This document shows, in pieces, positions 41,821-49,590 of a stretch of DNA of 64,000 bases (positions are counted from its first letter, which is position 1; each line of letters opens with the position of its first letter). Source of the DNA: Cochleicola gelatinilyticus. Its GTDB lineage: Bacteria; Bacteroidota; Bacteroidia; Flavobacteriales; Flavobacteriaceae. The stretch is from contig NZ_LRXL01000037.1 of NCBI RefSeq assembly GCF_001637325.1, forward strand, positions 558,001 through 622,000. The letters are read 5' to 3'. A model generated the notes under the pieces. It worked only from the letters and a program-made list of their open reading frames with translations. It made no database searches and was not told where the DNA came from. Made by a program: the position numbers and the translations under genes.

Positions 41821-43910
41821 TGACAGAGATAAAAATCGATTCAAATACGACCAACCAATATAGAAATCGTGAATTAAGTTGGTTGCAATTTAATGCACGT
41901 GTGTTACAGGAAGCTGCGGACACATCTGTACCGCTCATCGAACGCCTTCGTTTTTTAGGTATTTTTTCTAATAATTTGGATGAATTTTTTAAAGTTCGTT
42001 ATGCGACTGTTAAGAGAATTGCAGATGCTGGTAAGGGCGGAAAAAGTGTGTTGGGAGGAATCACAGCGAAAGATTTATTAGAAGAGATCACACAAACGGT
42101 GATACATCAACAATCTACCAGCCTTCGTATTCTAAAATCGATTAAAGGAGAGCTTCAGAAAGAAAACATATTTGTTATAGATGAAACTGAAGTTTCAGAA
42201 ACTCAAAGTCAATTTATTTCAGAATATTTTATTAGAAAGGTAAGCCCGGCGCTAGTTACCATCATGATAGGTGAATTAGAGCAATTTCCCTCGTTAAAAG
42301 ATAGTGCGGCATATCTCGCTGTTCGAATGGTCATGTCTAAAGAAGATGAAACATTTGAAGAGAAAAATAATTATGCATTAATTGAGATTCCAAAGGTGAT
42401 TGAGCGGTTTGTGGTCCTGCCACAAGAGGGTGATAAACAATACATAATAATCTTAGATGATCTTATTAGGTATTGTTTGCATAACATTTTTAGCATATTT
42501 AAATATTCCAGTATTTCAGCCCATATGATTAAAATTACGAGGGATGCAGAATTGGATATCGACAGTGATCTAAGTCGTAGTTTTATAGATAAAATTTCTA
42601 AAAGTGTAAAAAACAGAAGTGTAGGAGATCCGGTTCGATTTGTATACGATAAAAAGATTGACAGAAAAACCTTGAAGTATCTTTTAGATAAAATGGGTGT
42701 TGATGAAACCGATAGTTTAATTCCTGGAGGTCGCTACCACAATCGAAGAGATTATATGGGGTTTCCAAGCTTAGGAAGAGAGGATCTTTTGTATGAAAAA
42801 ATTACACCATTACGAATACCAGACTTAAAATTACAAGGAAGTTTGTTTGAAATGATCGCTCAAAAGGACTTTCTTTTGTATGCTCCCTATCAAACTTTTT
42901 CTTACGTAGTTAAATTTTTACGAGAAGCAGCGTTAGATCCAAAAGTAAGAGCTATAAAAATTACTATTTATCGGCTTGCGCAGGTGTCGCATATTGCCAG
43001 TTCTTTAATTAATGCTGCAAAGAACGGTAAAGAAGTTACGGTACAAATTGAATTACAAGCTCGATTCGATGAAGAAGCAAATATTAGTTATGCAGAACAA
43101 ATGCAAAGTGAAGGAGTGCAACTTATATTTGGGGTGTCTGGATTAAAAGTACATTGCAAAGCGTGTTACATAGAACGAATAGAAAACGAAAAATTAAAAC
43201 GGTATGTGTTTGTAAGCACAGGAAATTTTAACGAATCTACAGCACGGCTTTATACAGACTATACCTTATTCACTTCCAACCAGAAGATTTGCAAAGAGAT
43301 TAATAAAGTGTTCGATTTTTTTGAAGTGAATTACAAAATAAAAAAATACAAACATCTTATTGTATCTCCGCATTATACTAGAAATGCCTTGTATCACCTA
43401 ATTGATACCGAAATTGAAAACAAAAAGAATGGCAATTCAAGCGGAATTAAACTGAAACTTAATAGCCTTTCCGATTTTAAAATTATCGATAAATTGTATC
43501 AAGCAAGTCGCGCTGGGGTAGAAATAAAACTAATTGTGAGAGGTATTTGTTGTTTAATTCCTGGAGTAAAGGGAATGAGTGAAACTATTGAGGTTATTAG
43601 TATCGTCGATAAATTTTTAGAGCATCCAAGATTATTTATTTTTGAAAATGCAGGGGATACAAAAATCTATATTTCTTCAGCAGATTTTATGGGTAGAAAT
43701 CTTGATAGTAGGGTAGAAATATCCTGCCCTATCTATGATGAAGCCATTAAAAAAGAAATTCTTGACACCTTCGAAATTAGTTGGAGCGATAATGTAAAAG
43801 CTCGTGTTATTTCAGATAAGCAAGACAATGCCTATCGTAAAAACAGAAAAGAAAAAGTTCGTTCACAATTCAAATTATACGAATATTACCAACAAAAATT
43901 AAACGCCTAA
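41820..43910 (+). CDS. ppk1: Polyphosphate kinase 1
   Basis: The 696-aa protein begins NRELSWLQFNARVLQEA, diagnostic of PPK1. It carries FLGIFSNNLDEFFKVR, GRYHNRRDYMGFP, then KITIYRLAQVS and LKVHCKACYIER, where the His is the predicted phospho-acceptor. STGNFNESTARLYTDYTLF and SADFMGRNLDSRVEI follow in the phospholipase-D-like domains. It reversibly polymerises the gamma-phosphate of ATP into inorganic polyphosphate. The start overlaps the upstream SixA-like stop and ppx starts 3 bp after its own stop, so synthesis and breakdown genes are coupled. Confidence 0.96.
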   Translation: MTEIKIDSNTTNQYRNRELSWLQFNARVLQEAADTSVPLIERLRFLGIFSNNLDEFFKVRYATVKRIADAGKGGKSVLGGITAKDLLEEITQTVIHQQSTSLRILKSIKGELQKENIFVIDETEVSETQSQFISEYFIRKVSPALVTIMIGELEQFPSLKDSAAYLAVRMVMSKEDETFEEKNNYALIEIPKVIERFVVLPQEGDKQYIIILDDLIRYCLHNIFSIFKYSSISAHMIKITRDAELDIDSDLSRSFIDKISKSVKNRSVGDPVRFVYDKKIDRKTLKYLLDKMGVDETDSLIPGGRYHNRRDYMGFPSLGREDLLYEKITPLRIPDLKLQGSLFEMIAQKDFLLYAPYQTFSYVVKFLREAALDPKVRAIKITIYRLAQVSHIASSLINAAKNGKEVTVQIELQARFDEEANISYAEQMQSEGVQLIFGVSGLKVHCKACYIERIENEKLKRYVFVSTGNFNESTARLYTDYTLFTSNQKICKEINKVFDFFEVNYKIKKYKHLIVSPHYTRNALYHLIDTEIENKKNGNSSGIKLKLNSLSDFKIIDKLYQASRAGVEIKLIVRGICCLIPGVKGMSETIEVISIVDKFLEHPRLFIFENAGDTKIYISSADFMGRNLDSRVEISCPIYDEAIKKEILDTFEISWSDNVKARVISDKQDNAYRKNRKEKVRSQFKLYEYYQQKLNA

Positions 43911-43913
43911 TAA

Positions 43914-44828
43914 TTGTTACACATAGAAAAATATGCCGCAGTAGATATTGGGTCTAACGCCATAAGGTTGTTAGTCGCATCTGTAATCGAACAGGAAGGA
44001 AAAGATACATTATTTAAAAAAACATCATTAGTGCGAGTTCCAATTCGATTGGGAGCAGATGTTTTTTTAGAAGGAGAAATTTCAGAAACTAACGCAGCAC
44101 GTATGGTAGATGCCATGCAGGCATTCAAATTATTAGTTAAAACTCATAATATAGTTCGATTTAGGGCGTGTGCTACTTCAGCGATGCGGGAAGCGAAAAA
44201 TGGCGCGGCTATTGCCGAAAATATTGAAAATGAAACTGGCTTAAAGATTAATATTATTGATGGAAATGATGAAGCTGCCATAATTGCATCAACCGATCTT
44301 AAATCATTGATACAAGATAATAAAGTCTTTCTTTACGTAGATGTTGGTGGTGGAAGTACGGAATTTACAATTTTCGCAGACGGCCATACCGTAGCATCTC
44401 GCTCTTTTAAATTAGGTACGGTGCGATTAATTAACGATATGGTGGAAGACACTATGTGGGAACAGGTAGAGCAATGGATTAAAGAAAACACCAAGGAATA
44501 TACGAAAGTGAGTATGATTGGTTCTGGAGGAAATATAAATCACATTTATAAAAATAGTGGTGTAAAATTAGGGAAACCTTTAAGTTATTTTTTTCTTGCT
44601 AACTACTTTGAGCTTATACGCAACTATTCTTATGAAGAACGTATCACAGAGCTAAATATGAATCCCGATCGTGCGGATGTTATTATTCCAGCAACACGAA
44701 TTTATTTATCTGCAATGAAATGGGGAAAAGCAAAGAATTGTTATGTTCCGAAGATCGGACTTTCAGACGGAATTATTAAAAGTCTGTACAACGAAAAAAT
44801 AGCTGAAAAAACATCGAAAGTTTTTTAA
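43914..44828 (+). CDS. ppx: Ppx/GppA-family exopolyphosphatase
   Basis: The start is probably TTG at 43914, 3 bp after the ppk1 stop, because no ATG or GTG lies near the N-terminus and the family motif AAVDIGSNAIRLLVA begins at residue 8. The 304-aa protein has the actin/Hsp70-like ATPase fold with FRACATSAMREAKNG, LYVDVGGGSTEFTIF (phosphate loop) and IGSGGNINHIYK. It hydrolyses polyphosphate ends or pppGpp; the short length, without the C-terminal HD-like domain of E. coli Ppx, fits the compact form. Its stop codon overlaps that of the convergent rluA-type gene. Confidence 0.9.
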   Translation: MLHIEKYAAVDIGSNAIRLLVASVIEQEGKDTLFKKTSLVRVPIRLGADVFLEGEISETNAARMVDAMQAFKLLVKTHNIVRFRACATSAMREAKNGAAIAENIENETGLKINIIDGNDEAAIIASTDLKSLIQDNKVFLYVDVGGGSTEFTIFADGHTVASRSFKLGTVRLINDMVEDTMWEQVEQWIKENTKEYTKVSMIGSGGNINHIYKNSGVKLGKPLSYFFLANYFELIRNYSYEERITELNMNPDRADVIIPATRIYLSAMKWGKAKNCYVPKIGLSDGIIKSLYNEKIAEKTSKVF

Positions 44829-45688
44829 ACAGGAAATAATTTTTGAAATTTCTTAGGAAGAGGTAACATGATAGAAATTTCTTCAGATGTAAATGGATGT
44901 CTAAATGAAAGCGAGCTAGCTTGTAGAAACAATCCTTTTCCTTTTAGAATAGCTCCTTCTATACCATATAATGCATCTCCTAAAATCGGAGAGCCAATCT
45001 CTGCCATATGTTTTCGCAATTGGTGCCTCCGTCCGGTTAAAGGTTGTAATTGAACGAGATTTAAATATACATATTTAGAGGAAGCAACTGTTTTAAGCAC
45101 TTTATAGTTAGTTGCCGATTTCTTTCCGTCTACTGCAATATCAAGGTGTTGCGTTTTTATCATAGCGCCTTGCGTTACTGCATGATAGGTTTTTACAATT
45201 TGTTTTTTTTTAAACAATAAGTTTAAAGCTTGTAACGCAGATTTACTTTTACCAATTACTAATAAGCCATTTGTGGCGAAGTCAAGTCTGTGTGCTGGTT
45301 GTGGTTGTAATAAGGCATCTGGTTGTTGACTTTTCTTCAAATTGAAAGACAACGCATTCACAATCGTTTTTGCTTTATTTCCACTAACCAAGATCCCTGC
45401 TGGTTTATGAATGATTGCAAGGTGATCATCTTCGTAACAAACCGATAATGACAGTTCTATTTGTTTTTTCAGAAATAGTTCTTCATCTCTGTATAGTGTG
45501 ATAATTTCACCACCATTTATATAGTTGCTACCATGCGCCACCGAATCATTTAAAAAAATCAATTCTTTTTTAAAAGCTTTCTTTAAAGCTGATTTGGTGG
45601 AAACTGTTTCAAAAACTCCTACACAATAATCTAAAAGTCTTGTAGAAGATGGTAATGGTGCTACACGATGAGTTTCTTGTTTTTTAAT
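44825..45688 (-). CDS. RluA-family pseudouridine synthase, apparently with an ATT start codon
   Basis: The catalytic part has IIHKPAGILVSG, the motif HRLDFATNGLLVIGK (catalytic Asp), and LQPLTGRRHQLRKHMAEIGSPILGD. The first canonical start (TTG 45562) would begin in the middle of the S4 RNA-binding domain. Open frame continues upstream with good S4-like sequence (RVAPLPSSTRLLDYCVGVFE, then TKSALKKAFKKELIFLND) to a stop at 45694-45692. In that stretch there is no ATG, GTG or TTG; the best candidate is ATT 45688 followed by AAA AAA CAA GAA, 11 bp after the upstream gene's stop. The full protein is then 287 aa. The target uridine in rRNA or tRNA is not determinable. Confidence 0.8.
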   Translation of the reverse strand: MKKQETHRVAPLPSSTRLLDYCVGVFETVSTKSALKKAFKKELIFLNDSVAHGSNYINGGEIITLYRDEELFLKKQIELSLSVCYEDDHLAIIHKPAGILVSGNKAKTIVNALSFNLKKSQQPDALLQPQPAHRLDFATNGLLVIGKSKSALQALNLLFKKKQIVKTYHAVTQGAMIKTQHLDIAVDGKKSATNYKVLKTVASSKYVYLNLVQLQPLTGRRHQLRKHMAEIGSPILGDALYGIEGAILKGKGLFLQASSLSFRHPFTSEEISIMLPLPKKFQKLFPV

Positions 45689-45699
45689 TATCTACGTTT

Positions 45700-46011
45700 T
45701 TAAATTTTTGATGCTTTTTTCTTTTTACTATCAGTATAAGCATTCGCCATAGTCATATTTAGCATGCCCGTAATCTCAAGGTCGTAGCCGTAATTTTTTA
45801 ATTTATATTGAAGCGCGGTTATTTCGTTTTTGCTCAGTGTAGAGAGGTCACAATCTACTTTATGCCATACACTTTTGCCTTCACTATTTTCAACAAAACA
45901 ATAACACCATTTTTTAACCATCGAATTGGTTGGTTGTTGCGCCATACTTGTTATACTAAGGGTAGCAAAGCATGCTACAAAAAATATCTGAAATGTTTTA
46001 ATAGAAATCAT
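45700..46011 (-). CDS. Small secreted protein with peptidoglycan-binding-like repeat
   Basis: The 103-aa protein has a signal peptide (FQIFFVACFATLSITSMAQ) and two Cys in KKWCYCFVEN plus one in KVDCDLS. A C-terminal ALQYKLKNYGYDLEITGMLNMTMANAY is laid out like the PG_binding_1 motif (LQ-L-GY-G-T--A) and is followed by a lysine-rich end. A cell-wall role is plausible. It lies 3 bp after the second miaE and just before the pseudouridine synthase, in a tight leftward operon that starts with dnaX. Confidence 0.65.
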   Translation of the reverse strand: MISIKTFQIFFVACFATLSITSMAQQPTNSMVKKWCYCFVENSEGKSVWHKVDCDLSTLSKNEITALQYKLKNYGYDLEITGMLNMTMANAYTDSKKKKASKI

Positions 46012-46014
46012 AGG

Positions 46015-46623
46015 TTACCCATGTATCGTTTCATTTTTGCTAAGACCTTTCATTACCTCTGCTTCAAAAGCGAGTAATTCCTGCCATTTCTTATCTACTT
46101 CGGTACGACTTTCACCATATTTTCGAGCGAACTGAAGAAACATTGTATAATGATTGGCTTCACTTACCATTAGATTCCGATAAAATTCGGCAAGTTTTTT
46201 ATCTTCTAGTTGTTCACTCAACAAACGAAAACGTTCACAGCTTCGTGCTTCAATAAGTGCTGCGTATAAAAGTCGGTGAACCAGTTGTGTGGTTCGACTC
46301 CCGCCTTTTGGAAAAAACTTTGTAATAGCAATTACATAGTCATCTTTTCGATCCCGACCCATGATCCATCCACGCTCTAAAATCTTGTCATGTACCATTT
46401 TAAAGTGACTAATTTCTTCTTTAACCAGAGCTACCATTTCTTGAATTAACTCCGAATATTCTGGAAAACTTACAATCAAAGAGATGGCTGTAGAAGCAGC
46501 TTTTTGTTCACAATAAGCGTGATCTGTTAGAATTTCTTCAATATTTTTTTCTACAATATTAACCCATCGAGGATCGGTAGGAAGTTGTAGCCCTAGCATT
46601 TTTATTGGATTTTCTTCTTTCAT
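46015..46623 (-). CDS. miaE: tRNA-(ms2io6A)-hydroxylase, copy 2
   Basis: The 202-aa protein could also start 8 codons later at MLGLQLPTDPRW, which aligns with the start of the first copy (16097-16678). All di-iron ligands are retained: YCEQKAA, EEISHF, EARSCERF and SEANHY. Both copies share IEEILTDHA and end in ETIHG, so they are true paralogues that diverged through most of the surface. It lies 6 bp after dnaX. Whether both act on tRNA, or one has a new substrate, is open. Confidence 0.87.
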   Translation of the reverse strand: MKEENPIKMLGLQLPTDPRWVNIVEKNIEEILTDHAYCEQKAASTAISLIVSFPEYSELIQEMVALVKEEISHFKMVHDKILERGWIMGRDRKDDYVIAITKFFPKGGSRTTQLVHRLLYAALIEARSCERFRLLSEQLEDKKLAEFYRNLMVSEANHYTMFLQFARKYGESRTEVDKKWQELLAFEAEVMKGLSKNETIHG

Positions 46624-46629
46624 GTATTT

Positions 46630-48492
46630 TTAAATATCTAGGTCGAATTCTTTTCTTAATTGTTCGATAAGAGGGTTCTTTTCTTTTAGTTTTTGAAACT
46701 TTTCAATAGGAGTATACGCATAGCGTTTTACAGCCGTTTCATTCACTTCAATAGAAAGGTCGATATCGTAATTTTCCAGTTGTTCTCTAATAAAACCAAG
46801 CAGATCGTATTTAGCGCGTTCCACCTCGGTTTTAATGGTTTGGTTGGGGAATTCTAAATGAATTAAAGATCCTTCTAGCCTGGGAACACCCATAGTAAGG
46901 TGAGATAACAAATTATACTTACCATCACTTTCAACTTTCTTAGTATACTCGTTCCAAGTTGCGATCATTGCCTCTTCGGTAAATTCTTTTGTAGGTAGAT
47001 TTTTCTGATCGGGTTGTTTAGCTACCAATTCCTCCTGTAATTCTTTTTTCTTCTGAATGCTTTTTAATGAAAGTCCAGATACCTTTTTGGCATTGCGTTC
47101 CGCCAGTAATTGCGGGCGATCGATTACTTTTTCTTTTTTTTCTTCGGAAGGTTTTTTAAAGGTTGATACCATTGCAACATTAGAACTTTCTGAAGCTTCT
47201 TCTATAGTAGCATCTTCCGTTTTCTGAATAGTTTCAGTACTTTGAGAAGCATTATTATTCAAGGAGGCTTCTGAAGGGCCATCCAGTTTTATTTCCGAAG
47301 TACTATTATTTACTTGATTCTCTGATGTTGTTTCAGAAAATACAGGTTCTGTTGCCTGTTTTTTAAAGTGGGAGGGAGGTAATACAAAACGATCTTTACC
47401 CGCTAGTAAGAAGGAATTAGAGTTTTTTTTTTCACCCTTTGCAGTAAGGGAGGCTAATTGTAACAAGCAAAGTTCGACCAATAATCGCTGATTGCGACTA
47501 TTTTTATAAGTAAGATCGCAGCTGTTGGCTATTTGAATCGCTTCTAATAGAAACTCGGTGCTTGTTTTTTGGGATTGTTCGAAATACATCGTTTTTACTT
47601 GTTCCCCAACTTCAAGAAGTGAAATTGTTTCTTGGTTTTTACAAACAAGCAAGTCGCGAAAATGGGAAGCAATACCCATTATAAAATGATGACCATCAAA
47701 TCCTTTTGCCAAAATTTCATTGTATGCTATTAAAACCTGCGGAATGTTGTTGGATAGAAGGAGGTCGGTAATTTTAAAATAATACGTATAATCTAAGACA
47801 TTTAAGTTTTCGGTAACCGCTTCACGAGTCATAGTTTTCCCAGAAAAACTAACAACTCGATCGAAAATAGAAAGCGCATCTCTAAGGGCTCCGTCTGCTT
47901 TTTGAGCGATTACATGAAGTGCGTCATCTTCGGCTTCTATACCTTCAGAACGGGCGACTTCTGCCAAATGACCTTTTATATCCTGTACAGTAATTCGTCT
48001 AAAATCGAAGATTTGGCACCGAGATAAAATGGTTGGGATAATCTTATGCTTTTCGGTTGTGGCAAGAATAAAAATCGCATGCTTCGGCGGTTCTTCTAAT
48101 GTTTTTAAAAATGCATTAAAAGCGGCAGATGAAAGCATGTGCACCTCATCGATAATATACACTTTATAATTTCCAACCTGAGGAGGAATTCGAACTTGAT
48201 CTATAAGATTACGAATATCATCTACTGAATTATTAGAAGCCGCATCGAGTTCGAAAATGTTAAAAGCAAAATCTTCGTCTTCTTTTTCGGTACCGTCTTG
48301 ATTAATTTTTTTTGCAAGAATACGAGCACAAGTAGTTTTCCCTACACCACGAGGTCCTGTAAATAAAAGAGCCTGAGCTAAATGATCATTTTTAATAGCG
48401 TTTTCTAACGTATTAGTAATAGCTTGTTGTCCTACAACGTCTTTAAAAACGGTAGGGCGGTACTTTCTTGCTGATACAATAAAATGTTCCAT
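46630..48492 (-). CDS. dnaX: DNA polymerase III subunit gamma/tau
   Basis: The start is ATG 48492 (MEHFIVSARKYRPTVFKDVVGQ), giving 620 aa; the TTG at 48504 lies inside a -7 element. The AAA+ clamp-loader core has Walker A GPRGVGKTT (46-54), FELDAASNNSVDDIR, Walker B VYIIDEVHML, EEPPKHAIFILATTE and the SRC motif LSRCQIF. The zinc module normally between Walker A and ELDAASN (four Cys) is absent, replaced by INQDGTEKEDEDFAFN. A Ser/Glu-rich linker (about 360-470) precedes the C-terminal polymerase-interacting domain. It heads the dnaX-miaE-small protein-rluA run. Confidence 0.95.
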   Translation of the reverse strand: MEHFIVSARKYRPTVFKDVVGQQAITNTLENAIKNDHLAQALLFTGPRGVGKTTCARILAKKINQDGTEKEDEDFAFNIFELDAASNNSVDDIRNLIDQVRIPPQVGNYKVYIIDEVHMLSSAAFNAFLKTLEEPPKHAIFILATTEKHKIIPTILSRCQIFDFRRITVQDIKGHLAEVARSEGIEAEDDALHVIAQKADGALRDALSIFDRVVSFSGKTMTREAVTENLNVLDYTYYFKITDLLLSNNIPQVLIAYNEILAKGFDGHHFIMGIASHFRDLLVCKNQETISLLEVGEQVKTMYFEQSQKTSTEFLLEAIQIANSCDLTYKNSRNQRLLVELCLLQLASLTAKGEKKNSNSFLLAGKDRFVLPPSHFKKQATEPVFSETTSENQVNNSTSEIKLDGPSEASLNNNASQSTETIQKTEDATIEEASESSNVAMVSTFKKPSEEKKEKVIDRPQLLAERNAKKVSGLSLKSIQKKKELQEELVAKQPDQKNLPTKEFTEEAMIATWNEYTKKVESDGKYNLLSHLTMGVPRLEGSLIHLEFPNQTIKTEVERAKYDLLGFIREQLENYDIDLSIEVNETAVKRYAYTPIEKFQKLKEKNPLIEQLRKEFDLDI

Positions 48493-48501
48493 AGGCCTCA
48501 A

Positions 48502-48509
48502 CAAATATA
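48502..48509 (-). promoter_or_regulatory. dnaX: -7 promoter element (TATATTTG) of dnaX
   Basis: Minus-strand TATATTTG ends 9 bp before the dnaX ATG. If used, transcription would start within about 5 bases of the start codon, giving a nearly leaderless mRNA. No -33 element is clear. Confidence 0.4.
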
Positions 48510-48573
48510 AGTATGTGGGACTATTTATTGAAAAGTTGCACGTGTAATTTTACGCTATTTATTAACATTAAAG

Positions 48574-48581
48574 TACATTTG
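48574..48581 (+). promoter_or_regulatory. rnpB: -7 promoter element (TACATTTG) of rnpB
   Basis: TACATTTG lies 4 bp before the predicted 5' end of RNase P RNA, the spacing expected for this element. Confidence 0.6.
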
Positions 48582-48584
48582 TAA

Positions 48585-48901
48585 CAGCAGGCCACCTTAT
48601 CGTCTTGTTTTATAAATAAAGCAGGGAGGAAAGTCCGAGCACCATAGGGAAGCATAGCGGCTAACAGCCGTCGTCATGTTATATATATGAAAGGACCAGT
48701 GCAACAGAAAGAATGTACAGATAATGCTGTAGTGAAACCAGGTAAACTCTATGCGGTGAAATGTCACGTAAACCTGTGCTTAAGGGTTCCCGCCCGATGC
48801 AGGAGGGTAGGCAGATAGAGTATTTCGGTAACGAAATATCCAGATAAATGATAAGGCTTTTAGTGTTCTAAAAGACAGAACTCGGCTTATAGGCCTGCTT
48901 T
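48585..48901 (+). ncRNA. rnpB: RNase P RNA
   Basis: The roughly 317-nt RNA has the universal blocks in order: GAGGAAAGTCCGAGC near the 5' end, CAGTGCAACAGAAAGAA in the middle, and ACAGAACTCGGCTTATAGGCC at the 3' end, the last including the P4 strand that pairs with GAGGAAAGTCCGAGC-region bases. The closing P1 helix is AGCAGGCC (48586-48593) with GGCCTGCT (48892-48899), followed by Ts as a terminator. This catalytic RNA cuts the 5' leader from tRNA precursors; ribonuclease Z (39653) handles the 3' end. It is divergent from dnaX and its 3' end overlaps the convergent STAS-like gene. Confidence 0.96.
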
Positions 48902-49285
48902 TTTAAAATATTTTAATTGACTTTCCATGTGTTTTTCAGCATCCTGTAGGTTTTCAAAAATTTCAAAAGAACCAGGATGAAATTTTTTTTCAAACATTAC
49001 TATTTCCTTTGATTTTTCTGAATAACATACTACAGCAACCCCTAAAAACAATGGGTAAATTACTGGTTTTAAATAACTAATGGGGTCTACGGTATAATCA
49101 TTTACCCGATTAGATATATAACCGAAAGGTTTGTCTTTATAATATTTGTTGAAGACATCATCTATTATAATACGTTCTTGAGTAGATATAACACTGCCTT
49201 CTTTGGCTGTACCAATTAAGTATGTGGGGTATATCTCAAAGCGGATAAAATCCAATTCAAGAATTTCTGGTTGTGGGGTTACCAT
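48887..49285 (-). CDS. STAS/SpoIIAA-like protein overlapping rnpB
   Basis: The 132-aa cytoplasmic protein has alternating strands and helices in the pattern of the SpoIIAA-like group (ELDFIRFEIYPTYLIGTAKEGSVIS, YYKDKPFGYISNRVNDYTVDP, IYPLFLGVAVVCYSEKSKEIVMFEKKF). It ends in a helical tail (LQDAEKHMESQLKYFKKAGL). Its last five codons, including the TAA stop, overlap the final 15 bases of rnpB on the opposite strand. I assign no function. Confidence 0.68.
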   Translation of the reverse strand: MVTPQPEILELDFIRFEIYPTYLIGTAKEGSVISTQERIIIDDVFNKYYKDKPFGYISNRVNDYTVDPISYLKPVIYPLFLGVAVVCYSEKSKEIVMFEKKFHPGSFEIFENLQDAEKHMESQLKYFKKAGL

Positions 49286-49590
49286 GAATTCTTAGTTTAA
49301 ATTAATATGGGGTTTATTTTTTGGTGTATTACTATACAACCATCACTAAAGCTACCGATTGTTTTTCCCATTTTAATAATATCTCGTGTTATAAATATGT
49401 TAAACTAAATTTAGAGACCATTCATTTTATAATACAATTTAACGCTATAAATTATGCGAATTTTTGATTTTCAAGTAATTAAACAGAATGTTTGTTTTAA
49501 TAGCTTCTACAATTTTGAGAGTAGTATTAAAGGTATTGTAAATTCCTAAAAATGGTATATAAAGATTCGATATGACTTATTCTTTTAAAA
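49286..49590. other. Gene-free AT-rich stretch of 305 bp
   Basis: This is the only gap above 300 bp. It holds no ORF I can support, no clear hairpin with a T-run, no tRNA and no copy of the intergenic element. A 31-codon ORF (49454-49549) lacks a promoter and family resemblance. The left end probably contains the promoter of the STAS-like gene and the right end the 3' untranslated region of rsmD. Confidence 0.5.

Noticed and set aside
44825-45562. Pseudouridine synthase starting at TTG 45562
   Set aside because: It would cut through the S4 domain; coding sequence clearly continues upstream to about 45688.
49454-49549. 31-codon ORF in the 305-bp gap
   Set aside because: No promoter element, no recognisable motif, and such ORFs are expected by chance in AT-rich DNA.
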